64,000 nt of DNA from Aminipila terrae (GTDB lineage Bacteria > Bacillota > Clostridia > Peptostreptococcales > Anaerovoracaceae), in assembly GCF_010120715.1 (NCBI RefSeq), contig NZ_CP047591.1, positions 3,038,001 through 3,102,000 on the forward strand. The letters are read 5' to 3'. This document shows, in pieces, positions 47,740 through 56,161 of this stretch. The number at the start of each line of letters is the position of its first letter. The first letter of the stretch is position 1. The notes under the pieces were generated by a model, which was given only the letters and a program-made list of their open reading frames with translations, did no database searches and was not told where the DNA came from. A program made the translations under genes and the position numbers.

Positions 47740-49041
47740 ATGAAAGTAGGGTTGCAAACGCAAAAAATATCAAGAAATATTCGCCAACTTGATTCAAATT
47801 TTATTGAAGAATATTTAACTATTTATCTTAATGCCTATCCAGCTTTTAAAAATATTGATGAAGAAGGGCGAGCACATTATAGAAAAGAGACTCTGAAATC
47901 AATGAATAATGAGAAAAATATTCATTTTATCGGCCTTTTTGAAGGAGAGAATCTTATTGCAACTATGAAGCTCATTGATTTTTCTATGAATCTTTTTGGA
48001 GAGATGCAGCCAGCGGTGGGGTTAATGTCATTGGCGGTGCATCCTCTGCATAAGAAAAAAGGGGCAGCATTGGAAATGGTTCGTTATTTTGAAAAATATA
48101 CATATGATTCTGGTGCTCTCGTTGCCTTGCTGCTTCCTTTTCGAATGGATTTCTATAGGAAAATGGATTATGGATTTGGAAGTAAGCTTCATGAATATTG
48201 TATTTCAACGCTTCAATTACCTGGAGCTTCAGATATTTCTCATTTAAAAATTCTTAATTCAGAGGAGTTGCCAAAGATACTTGAATGTTATTCATCTTTC
48301 GTAAAACAGAACCATGGTATGCTGGAAAAATTCGCAGAAGAAGTTAGAAATATGGAGCTGGATACTTTAACAAGACGCATTGGATATATGGATGGTGAAA
48401 ATTTAAAAGGTTATGTTGCTTTTCGTTTTGTGAGTGATAGTTCTGTGAATTATACAATTAACCGCATGGAAGTAGATGAATTAATCTATAGTGATAGTAA
48501 TGTACTTAAAGAGCTGTTAGGATTTCTTAGGCTACAGGCAGATGAAGCGCAAACGGTTGTTATTCGTACTGGGGAGGAAGACTTTTATCATCTGTTAGAT
48601 AATCCTCAGGACAGTTCTGAAAACTATATTCCATTTGGGAATTTACAAACTAATATTTCAGCAGTTGGAATAATGCATAAAATAATTGACCCAGAAATGT
48701 TTATCAGAATGACTGGATATCGATCGTTCCCAGACGAAGAATTAACCATGAAGATAATATATGAAGATGGAATGGATCATTTATCATCTTCTATTTCCTT
48801 AAAATTTGAAAAAAACAGCCATGTGGAGGGAAGCAAATGGACGATTATTCCTAAAGATGAGAAAACAGATGTTGTATTAGAGTGCAAAAAATCTGACTTA
48901 TCATCTCTCTTTCTTGGTAGTTGTGATTTAGCATCAATGGTAAGGCTGGGAATTCTACAAATTAGTGATTTAGCATATTTAGAGCGCCTAAATCGGCTGT
49001 TTCATTGTAGTAAAAAACCTTGGACCAATACAGACTTTTAG
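47740..49041 (+). CDS. Eis-like GNAT acetyltransferase with SCP2-type C-terminal domain
   Basis: 433 aa. N-terminal GNAT domain with the acetyl-CoA loop region VGLMSLAVHPLHKKKGAALE and FRMDFYRKMDYGFG, typical of Eis enzymes, then a second GNAT-like domain and a C-terminal SCP2-like domain (DVVLECKKSDLSSLFLGSCD, then VRLGILQI). Eis-type proteins acetylate amines such as aminoglycosides or polyamines. AGGAGG site before the start. It follows the amino-acid gene set but probably has its own signals. Substrate unknown. Confidence 0.85.
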   Translation: MKVGLQTQKISRNIRQLDSNFIEEYLTIYLNAYPAFKNIDEEGRAHYRKETLKSMNNEKNIHFIGLFEGENLIATMKLIDFSMNLFGEMQPAVGLMSLAVHPLHKKKGAALEMVRYFEKYTYDSGALVALLLPFRMDFYRKMDYGFGSKLHEYCISTLQLPGASDISHLKILNSEELPKILECYSSFVKQNHGMLEKFAEEVRNMELDTLTRRIGYMDGENLKGYVAFRFVSDSSVNYTINRMEVDELIYSDSNVLKELLGFLRLQADEAQTVVIRTGEEDFYHLLDNPQDSSENYIPFGNLQTNISAVGIMHKIIDPEMFIRMTGYRSFPDEELTMKIIYEDGMDHLSSSISLKFEKNSHVEGSKWTIIPKDEKTDVVLECKKSDLSSLFLGSCDLASMVRLGILQISDLAYLERLNRLFHCSKKPWTNTDF

Positions 49042-49123
49042 TATAATTTAAAAGCGTTTTACAGATTTTTTTATAAGATGCTTTTATATTGATAATTAAG
49101 CGCGGTTAATACGAGCCCCTTAG

Positions 49124-49176
49124 AAGGAGTTTCAGAAAATAGGATTAAAAGTTCCTATTAAAGAACCTCCTTTTTT
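49124..49176 (+). terminator. compound intrinsic terminator
   Basis: AAGGAGTTTC (49124-49133) pairs with GAACCTCCTT (49163-49172), one G-U pair, enclosing a second stem ATAGGA/TCCTAT, followed by TTTTTT. It marks the end of the ordinary block before the cassette array. Confidence 0.8.
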
Positions 49177-49201
49177 CATGCTTTAAAAAAGTGTCTATTT
49201 A

Positions 49202-49256
49202 TGTCGAAAAACCAAGAGCAACAGTGTCACAAAAAGTAGAAAAAGAGAGGTATACT
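49202..49256 (+). promoter_or_regulatory. second Spo0A-box-like promoter, at the head of the array
   Basis: TGTCGAA (49202-49208), GTCACAAAAAGTA (49226-49238) and TATACT (49251-49256), with offsets of 24 and 49 bases identical to those at 11351-11405. No large gene follows at once: the stretch 49042-49656 holds only this element, a broken small membrane frame and debris. It may drive the first genes of the array. Confidence 0.5.
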
Positions 49257-49409
49257 TAGAACATATGATTATTTAAAGTTTGTATTATAGCAATAATGCG
49301 CAGCTCGACGGGGTGTATAAATAAAATGGAACCGTTTACTTTCTAAGCTTTTATTAGGTATGTCAATAACTTTTTTACTCTATGTGATTAGAAAGGATTG
49401 TAAAATAAA

Positions 49410-49558
49410 ATGTTAAAAAAATAAGCTTAATTATTTCAATAATCTTTATAATAGCAGGAATACTAATCATGATTTTACCAGGTTTGCCCAATATATCTGG
49501 ATTAGCTGTTATCTTAATTGGGATAGTATCTTTTATTTTTATAAAAGTTGCTAAATAA
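49410..49558 (+). pseudogene. tiny membrane protein with a homopolymer frameshift
   Basis: ATG 49410 reads M-L-K-K then TAA because a run of seven A (49415-49421) is one base short. With eight A the frame would continue ISLIISIIFIIAGILIMILP, GLPNISG and IGIVSFIFIKVAK, a 49-residue two-helix protein with a proper stop. Either a real slip, possibly phase-variable, or a sequencing error. Confidence 0.45.
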
Positions 49559-49656
49559 GATAATTAGCAATAATGAGCAATTGAGCAAGTAGGTATTGTG
49601 GATATAATGGAAATTTAAGCAATGGTCAATTACTCTATATAGGGATCAAAAAACTA

Positions 49657-49947
49657 ATGGTTGATGAGATTATTGTAGGGGATATTATAGTGCGAGATAA
49701 TCACGATGGTACATATTTTCTAGGAGGACTCTGTGTGATACCTGCATACGAAAATAACGGCATTGGACAGGCAGCAATGAACTTTCTTGACAGGCAGTTT
49801 AAAGGCGCACATCATTGGTCACTGGAAACCCCCGCTGATAAAGAACGGAATCATTATTTTTATAAAAAATGCGGATTTCATATTACAAAGGAATATAAGG
49901 TTAGTACGGTTAATATTGTATTATTCGAAAAGAGTGTAACCGTTTAA
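49657..49947 (+). CDS. truncated GNAT acetyltransferase
   Basis: 96 aa covering only the C-terminal half of a GNAT domain: YFLGGLCVIPAYENNGIGQA (acetyl-CoA pyrophosphate loop), then WSLETPADKERNHYFYKKCG. The N-terminal strands are missing and no good ribosome site precedes the ATG; upstream sequence in frame reads LYIGIKKLM, so it is probably a 5'-truncated remnant. First gene of the cassette array. Confidence 0.75.
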   Translation: MVDEIIVGDIIVRDNHDGTYFLGGLCVIPAYENNGIGQAAMNFLDRQFKGAHHWSLETPADKERNHYFYKKCGFHITKEYKVSTVNIVLFEKSVTV

Positions 49948-49997
49948 AATTATGAGCAAATACTAAAGGCATAATCAGCAGTTTAAAGGGATTTCTG

Positions 49998-50018
49998 AAC
50001 TTCCCATTATGTTTATGA
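49998..50018 (+). repeat. array boundary motif, copy 1 (exact)
   Basis: AACTTCCCATTATGTTTATGA, the full form, 50 bases after the GNAT stop. See findings. Confidence 0.9.
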
Positions 50019-50126
50019 CACACACACTTAGTAGAAATTATAATATTGCCATCCATGATATTGCTTTATAAAAATGTATGAAAATAATGCTGTGGATAGT
50101 TTAACAAAGGGGTAAAGGGTTATTAT

Positions 50127-50765
50127 ATGAATTTTTTAGATTCTCATAAAATTGTTAGTGATTATGTTGATGCATTTGCTAGAGGTGTAGAAGAAAACGC
50201 AATGATCTTTCGGCCTATTTCATATCTTAATGGTATGGCTAAGGATGACATAATTAATGCTTACAAAATATTTTATGCACACACAATACTCTATGGATCT
50301 AGAAATAATGAGCAGATTCAGCAGTATGATAATCTGTTGAGGATGATAAACTCTTTTGTAAATGATGAAGTTTACTATGATGTAGCTAGATGTATAAAGC
50401 GTAATACTAATATATTCACTGGTAAGCTGAAAAAAAATATATCAAATGAGTTGAAGCAGTACTGTAAAAGTTCCACTGAAGTTTTAAATGTTCCAGATGA
50501 GGTAAATGAGGTTTTTATTTTCTATAATGATATGATAGAAGTCTTAAATCAATTATATGAATTTGAGGACGCAGGTAAGATAGACAGACCCAATTTGGTA
50601 ATACAGTACTTCAAAATCGCATATGAGTATGCGAATATAGAATATAAGGAAGATGAATATATACCATTTTTCTATTCATTTGATTTAATGAGAAAGCATA
50701 TTGATGATCCATATCTTGGTAAGTATTATACTCCATATAGGGATTATATTTTGGAAAATGACTAA
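50127..50765 (+). CDS. hypothetical protein, array cassette
   Basis: 212 aa, start with AAAGGGGTAAAGGG upstream. Soluble, mostly helical, rich in Tyr and Asn; no signal, membrane segment or motif recognised (for example SYLNGMAKDDIINAYKIFYA, EEYIPFFYSFDLMRKH-like end). It is flanked by boundary motifs on both sides. Function unknown. Confidence 0.65.
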   Translation: MNFLDSHKIVSDYVDAFARGVEENAMIFRPISYLNGMAKDDIINAYKIFYAHTILYGSRNNEQIQQYDNLLRMINSFVNDEVYYDVARCIKRNTNIFTGKLKKNISNELKQYCKSSTEVLNVPDEVNEVFIFYNDMIEVLNQLYEFEDAGKIDRPNLVIQYFKIAYEYANIEYKEDEYIPFFYSFDLMRKHIDDPYLGKYYTPYRDYILEND

Positions 50766-50945
50766 GTAATTAACAAAAATATGTGAAGAACTTTTTCTGG
50801 AGAATTTTAAAGTAGAGTACAATATTTATAATTTTAAAAGGTATTTTAAATAACCAATGCAAGCAATAATTAATCTTCTAAAAAGGAGTAGATAAGACTT
50901 TGTATGTTATTTTTCACAGTTTGAAACAAATAAACGATATGATTG

Positions 50946-50966
50946 AAATTCTCATTATGTTTATAG
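50946..50966 (+). repeat. array boundary motif, copy 2 (variant)
   Basis: AAATTCTCATTATGTTTATAG: TTCTC in place of TTCCC, otherwise close. It is followed by a leader shared with the copy at 63200. Confidence 0.75.
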
Positions 50967-51006
50967 GTCGAAGGATAACATTATTTATATTATTGAAGGT
51001 GTGACA

Positions 51007-51114
51007 ATGAAAAAAGATAAAAGGCTTGAAATAGAGAAGTTTATCGTCCCCATTTATACCGTTTCTATCAAAGACACTGAATATAAGTTTGCAGCAGGTG
51101 AATTTAGCGTTTGA
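51007..51114 (+). CDS. 35-codon truncated gene with a duplicated leader
   Basis: Starts MKKDKRLEIEKFIVPIYTVS and stops after EFSV at 51114. Its 50-base leader (GAAGGATAACATTATTTATA..., with an AAGGTG site) is the same as that of the gene at 63260, and the first codons match too. Probably the stub of a larger gene. The surrounding gap 50766-51179 holds nothing else. Confidence 0.45.
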   Translation: MKKDKRLEIEKFIVPIYTVSIKDTEYKFAAGEFSV

Positions 51115-51179
51115 GTTTTTTCATTCTGAAATAATAAGCAATACATCTAAAACTATAAGGGATTTATGGGAGGACGTCT

Positions 51180-51599
51180 ATGATTAATACTGATGAAGAA
51201 ACAAAAAAAGCGCTTGATAAATTATTACTTACTTATAAAATACAACCCGTTGGATGGGGATATATTGACTGCATCTGCATAAAAGAGAATGTTTTTGAAT
51301 TTATTAATTCTCTAACTGAATTAGGTATCAAAGTTACCGATATTACTTGGTGGTATCATTGTGTGATAGGAGAGAAGAAAGAAAAAGGCTGTCCGCATGG
51401 TGGTGGAGGACCAATGAGCAAATATTTCGATGGTTGGTTTAGCGAAATGTATCAAATTCCAAATATAAAAGTTAAGGATAACAAGGAAATAAATTCATAT
51501 GTTTTTAATGAATGGCCCAATACAAGTGACTATTTACCCTGTTTGATTCCCGCTTTTTGGCTGGATGTACCAGATGACTGGAGAAACACAGTTAGATGA
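51180..51599 (+). CDS. conserved hypothetical protein, array cassette
   Basis: 139 aa, ribosome site GGGAGGACG. Soluble. The segment ITWWYHCVIGEKKEKGCPHG followed by GGGPMSKYFDGWFSEM is distinctive: His and two Cys could bind a metal. I have seen similar sequences in Firmicutes as uncharacterised proteins. Function unknown. Confidence 0.65.
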   Translation: MINTDEETKKALDKLLLTYKIQPVGWGYIDCICIKENVFEFINSLTELGIKVTDITWWYHCVIGEKKEKGCPHGGGGPMSKYFDGWFSEMYQIPNIKVKDNKEINSYVFNEWPNTSDYLPCLIPAFWLDVPDDWRNTVR

Positions 51600-51627
51600 G
51601 TATACTAGGACATCAGTAGGCAAATAT

Positions 51628-51648
51628 GACTTCTCATTATGTTTATGA
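51628..51648 (+). repeat. array boundary motif, copy 3
   Basis: GACTTCTCATTATGTTTATGA, two changes from the full form, 29 bases after the previous stop. Confidence 0.82.
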
Positions 51649-51734
51649 TAGACAAACGGGCAATAGCAATAATATGAAATTGAGCTTTAACTTTGAAACC
51701 GCATGAGGACATAAATGACAATAGGAGGATTCGC

Positions 51735-53102
51735 ATGTCGTATAGTAACAAATTAATAAAAGAATTTAGAATAGATAATTCTAAAAAGGCATTTGTACAC
51801 CCCTTGTTTCCTAATAAGCATGAAAAATCAGAGGAGGCATTAAATATTTATTTGCTGACACTTGGACACCTTTGGCTATACAAGATAGTTGAAGAGAATG
51901 GTAACAATATTTATCTGAATGAAATAATTAAGTATGCAGAAAAAAGAGAGTTAACACTATTTGAATGGGAATTGACCGAAGAAAATAAAAAAGATATTTT
52001 AGATATTTTATCTAAGTATCACATCCCATTTATAATGTATTTAGATGAAAGTTTCGAGCTATCAAAACACGATAAAATAGTAAGGCAATCAAAAGACAAA
52101 GAGCATCTGTATCATACATTAACTAGGGTTTTGCTTTTAGCAAAGTATCATTATCTGTTTCAACTAATTTCAGAAAATGAATTAAAAAAAATTGTGAACT
52201 GGGAGGATAAACAAGCTGTTATTAATGCGACCTTTTTAGGTGTATGGATGATCAAAAGGCAAAATGGTATTGAAATAACTCCTATTCCTGATTTTTTAGT
52301 CAAAATTGTTGAGAAAAACATGTCTTGTTACACAGAATCGGCAAGGCTACGATACTATCCACAAATTGATTATATCCTTAATAATATTTCAGATGTGGAA
52401 AGTGAATTAAGCGAAAACTGGTATCTCATACCCGATGACTCTCAAGTTTTGCTGTCAAAGTTTTTGTATAGTCTACGTTTAATCAAAGAGATTTCAATAA
52501 ATCCCATTGGCTTAAATGGCATATTGTCAACATTTGTTACAAGGACTTTGTTTGATAATTTATGGCAAAGTAAATATTTGATAACTGAAAATAAAATTAA
52601 TGAGTACAGGGTGTTTGCATTAGATCGAATGAGGTTACATGTGGTTAAGCGAAGCGATATGCCCGAAGTAAACAATATTGATGAGTTGCTAACAGAAATA
52701 GAGGGCGGTGTTTTTGATCCAATACCGATAAATGGAGACTATTTTACTAAATCTGCACGAGAATATGCAATACAGTTAGGGTTGAAAGATGAATATGACA
52801 AGTATTACGAGTATAACAGCGAGTTTATTCACGCTTCTTTAACAGCTGTGTATTCTGGAATAATGTGCAGATGTAGCAATCCAGAGCATAATATGCATTT
52901 GACTATTAATCCGAGGGGTTCCAACTATATAGATTGTGCTAAACATATCTTTGAAATAGTAAATATGCATATAGACATACTGAACGCATATTTTGATTAT
53001 GAAATTTGTGCCAAGTTTAATTTACAACAAATATTTTTTAATAAATATTCAGATTATAAAGAATTTGTTCGTAAAGTGCAAAGCTCGAATACGCCTGAAT
53101 AA
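51735..53102 (+). CDS. DUF5677-like protein, array cassette
   Basis: 455 aa from ATG 51735 (ATAGGAGG site; an in-frame ATG at 51693 lacks one). All-helical, soluble. The central and C-terminal part (STFVTRTLFDNLWQSKYLIT, then YNSEFIHASLTAVYSGIMCR) resembles DUF5677 proteins, which carry conserved Arg and His in helices and occur in accessory and defence regions. Function unknown; an RNase-type (HEPN-like) role is possible but not shown. Confidence 0.6.
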   Translation: MSYSNKLIKEFRIDNSKKAFVHPLFPNKHEKSEEALNIYLLTLGHLWLYKIVEENGNNIYLNEIIKYAEKRELTLFEWELTEENKKDILDILSKYHIPFIMYLDESFELSKHDKIVRQSKDKEHLYHTLTRVLLLAKYHYLFQLISENELKKIVNWEDKQAVINATFLGVWMIKRQNGIEITPIPDFLVKIVEKNMSCYTESARLRYYPQIDYILNNISDVESELSENWYLIPDDSQVLLSKFLYSLRLIKEISINPIGLNGILSTFVTRTLFDNLWQSKYLITENKINEYRVFALDRMRLHVVKRSDMPEVNNIDELLTEIEGGVFDPIPINGDYFTKSAREYAIQLGLKDEYDKYYEYNSEFIHASLTAVYSGIMCRCSNPEHNMHLTINPRGSNYIDCAKHIFEIVNMHIDILNAYFDYEICAKFNLQQIFFNKYSDYKEFVRKVQSSNTPE

Positions 53103-53182
53103 ATCGGGTTCTATTAGCATCTCTAGTGTCCCCATAATGGTATTTATTCTATGAGGGTATGAGCATAATTCATAGTGAATTC

Positions 53183-53203
53183 AGTTGTTCATTACGTTTA
53201 TGA
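53183..53203 (+). repeat. array boundary motif, copy 4 (divergent)
   Basis: Ends in TTCATTACGTTTATGATGG; the left third is degenerate. An inverted CCATAATGG lies about 50 bases upstream (53131-53139). Confidence 0.6.
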
Positions 53204-53264
53204 TGGACGAGTATGAATAGCATAATAAGAAGCTATAACATAATAGATACATGGAGGTCATGCT

Positions 53265-54763
53265 ATGAGTGTTACAAAAGAAATGGCTCAAACACTTTTT
53301 GATTTATTTTTGGTTTTTTCAAAAAAAGTCGCAATTGAATCACATAAGTATATTGGCTCTCATAACAGAATAACTGGGTATGATAAGTACCCTGTTATTA
53401 ATATGATATTTCCCAAGGACAACCCAGAATATTTGAAGTATTATCAAGAGATACCGTTCTTAACACATGATATACCAAGATATGAATTAAGAGAATTTCC
53501 AAAAGAGAGAATTCAATATGGGGCGATATTCAATGGTTATAGCGATGACAAATTAAATATTAAGGTTATTGATGGGTTTAACGACTTGTTGGAATATATA
53601 AGCAATACTCCAGAACTGGAGAAATTGCTTGTTGAAGATAATAGAACTGATAGTATTCAATATCGGCTAAAATCCATGGCGTCAGGTATAGTAGAGAGAT
53701 ATCTGTATAGTATTAATGCAACGCATCTTATTCCAGAAGACTTGGAAAACCAGCTTAAACCTTTTATTGCAGAAACATTATTGAGATATATAGACACCAC
53801 TTTAAAAATTGACATTTGTGTTCCGGTTTGTTTAGCAACATTTGAAGATGAAACTATAAAACTAGCTGAACAGGTAGAAATTGTTCGGATTCCAGATCAT
53901 ATTCAAAAATCGCGGAAACAAGCATGCACATATGAATCAAATAATGAAGATTGGTTGGCTGCTTGTGCTACTCATATGATTGTCTTACATGGCTATCACT
54001 TTAAGAATGATGAGTATACTTCAATAAATACAGTTACACGGAATTATCATGCGTATCCTCTACATCTAATAGATGACATTATGGCTGTTATACGAACTGT
54101 GACAGGATATACCATTGGATATGAACAGATCCTATCTCTTCCTATAGGTTGGATTGATGGATTCTGTGCGGATTTAACGCCTATATATGGAGCAAAATCA
54201 CATTTTGTTAATGCAAGAGAAATTGAAAAATTTTGGATGCAATTACCTATTAGTTTCATTAATTCAAAACAAGCACAGGAAATTCAGAGACTATATTCTG
54301 TGGTTTTGTCATGTGATGGTGATAAAAGAAAAGGTAATTTATCTTTTGCACTAAAACGTCTCAATAGGTGTATGCTACGAGATGAAGATGATGATATGGC
54401 AATAGATGCAACAATTGGTTTAGAATCTCTCTTGTCAGGGGTACGAAAGGCGAGATTACTTATACTATTTCTAATAGAATGCCTGTTGTATTTACTCATG
54501 AGCATAGCGATGTGTACTCTCCTAAGGTCTGTAGGGCGGCAATGAAGAAGATATACAATTATCGATCAACAGTTGTTCATGGAGGAACATTAAAGGATAA
54601 AGATAAATACTTGGAAATTGGTGGATTAAAAATAGAAGTGGAAAAAATTGCAGTGGATTTTTTGAGATATACACTGCTGTTTGTCTTGCATAACCCAGAA
54701 TATCTTGATGATGCAAAAAAGTTTGATGAATTTATTGACCTGACTATATCAGAAGGAAAATAG
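53265..54763 (+). pseudogene. Apea-like HEPN protein split by a frameshift
   Basis: ATG 53265 (TGGAGG site). About 390 residues of N-terminal region lead into IDATIGLESLLSG, the typical start of an Apea-type HEPN domain. At a GGGG run (about 54437) the frame slips. The correct continuation in the next frame reads TKGEITYTISNRMPVV, then KKIYNYRSTVVHGG, carrying the R-x4-H catalytic motif of HEPN RNases, and ends at 54763. The intact protein would be about 499 aa, a probable defence RNase. Slip in a homopolymer: real, switchable or an error. Confidence 0.8.
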
Positions 54764-54766
54764 TTT

Positions 54767-54787
54767 AGCTTCCCATTATGTTTAATC
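54767..54787 (+). repeat. array boundary motif, copy 5
   Basis: AGCTTCCCATTATGTTTAATC, three bases after the HEPN stop codon. The core CTTCCCATTATGTTTA is exact. Confidence 0.85.
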
Positions 54788-54894
54788 TTTAAATAGTAAT
54801 TATGAGAAATAAGTTTTGCTAGTATGAAGGCTGATATTTTATAGTGGTAATGTGAACTAGTAAATTTATAATTAAGAGATATTGGTAGGGTGTA

Positions 54895-55410
54895 ATGAGA
54901 AAGATATATATATTGATTTCAATCTTAATTGTTATTGTTATTCTTGAGTCCACCTATATTGTTGGTTCAGGTAATGTGAACAAAAAGGACAATACAATAA
55001 CAACATAAGACCACTAATATATGATATTAGTGGTAAAAATGAAAATTGGGAATTAACAAATGGATTTTACTATAATGATTCGAAATATAAATATTTTGAA
55101 GATGGAGTTATTAAATATACTGGAAATATTGATAACCTCAGAACTATTACTATTAAAATCATTGCAAACTCTCTAGATAAAGAAACTCTTTTATTAAATT
55201 TTGAGTCAACATACCATGATGCATCAATTTCACCCTCAAAAAATGATACTATTCTAAGTAACGGAAAATCTTCTGTGTTTTCTGAGGGTTCAATAGAAAC
55301 ATTTGATGTCAATTGCACATTTGAAGCAAACATAAAATATACAACTTTTGATAATATGGTTTATGAAGACAATATTCCACTTAGTGGAACAACAAAGCAG
55401 GTGTCCTGAA
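54895..55410 (+). pseudogene. membrane-anchored protein split by a frameshift
   Basis: ATG 54895 gives RKIYILISILIVIVILESTY (N-terminal membrane helix), then GSGNVNKKDNTITT and stop near 55010. One base shift re-opens a 130-residue frame without an ATG: NIRPLIYDISGKNENWELTN, then YTGNIDNLRTITIKIIANSL, ending GTTKQVS at 55410. The two pieces form one about 170-aa extracytoplasmic beta-rich protein. Missed by simple ORF calling. Function unknown. Confidence 0.65.
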
Positions 55411-55458
55411 TACTTTAGTCTTTAATCCATCAAGAGTAAATGTTGGAGGTGTAATTAA

Positions 55459-55893
55459 ATGATAAAATTCTGTATGCCTGAATTACCTGAAAAGTATTGG
55501 GTAAACAACTTAACTTATAAATGTGAAAGTTGTGGGAGTACTTTTGAAGTGTTGATTCCAAATGGCAATGATATAGTAAAGTTTAAAGAAATTAATGGGT
55601 CTGAGATTAGATGGCTACCAACTTTTAGTAAGGGTGGATATATTGACTTGATGACTAAAATAATCGAAGGGCATAAGTTGAATGATTCAATTGATATGAA
55701 AAAGGCTACACTCTTCATTTCAAAGTTACAAGGATATATTGAAAAGTCCTCACATGGAAATGGTTTTGAGTTAAGCGTAGATAAAAGAATATGTCCTCAA
55801 TGTAATTCGGAAAATCTTAAAATAATACAAGAAAATGTGTTGGTTAATCCTGAATTGCAATGGTTAAAGATATTATGTGATTTACTAAAATAA
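55459..55893 (+). CDS. zinc-ribbon protein, array cassette
   Basis: 144 aa, GGAGG site. Two Cys pairs, YKCESCGSTF near residue 20 and CPQCNSENLK near residue 115, can form one zinc ribbon closed across a helical insert. Soluble. Probably a nucleic-acid- or protein-binding accessory protein; no family recognised. It follows the membrane-anchored protein by 48 bases with no motif between, so these two may be one cassette. Confidence 0.65.
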   Translation: MIKFCMPELPEKYWVNNLTYKCESCGSTFEVLIPNGNDIVKFKEINGSEIRWLPTFSKGGYIDLMTKIIEGHKLNDSIDMKKATLFISKLQGYIEKSSHGNGFELSVDKRICPQCNSENLKIIQENVLVNPELQWLKILCDLLK

Positions 55894-55937
55894 TTAAGTG
55901 TAACTATGATAAAATGCCAGCAATATTAGGTAAGGGG

Positions 55938-55959
55938 TCAGTATGGCGTACGCCACTGA
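55938..55959 (+). terminator. stable hairpin downstream of the zinc-ribbon gene
   Basis: TCAGT-AT-GGCG-TACG-CC-ACTGA. Strong stem in AT-rich surroundings, without a T-run. A terminator or structural part of the cassette end. Confidence 0.4.
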
Positions 55960-55997
55960 TATATATTAATATTAGTTTATTCTTTGGCCAGACTTTA

Positions 55998-56018
55998 GAC
56001 TTCCCATTATGTTTATAA
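55998..56018 (+). repeat. array boundary motif, copy 6
   Basis: GACTTCCCATTATGTTTATAA; core exact. Confidence 0.88.
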
Positions 56019-56161
56019 AATCAAAAGGTAGTTTATTATGGGTACTTTAGCTTTTAAATCAAGAAGTATTTGTTACAGACCTGTATGAGATTTATTATTT
56101 CAATGTGGGACAATCACTTTTGTGATTTAGATTATTATCTAGGAAATGGAGGAGAGGGTTA

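Noticed and set aside
49998..50018. Boundary motif as a plain promoter -10 (TATGAT at its right end)
   Set aside because: The bases after GTTTA vary between copies (TATGAT, TAATCT, TATAAA), so no -10 is conserved, and no constant -35 lies upstream.
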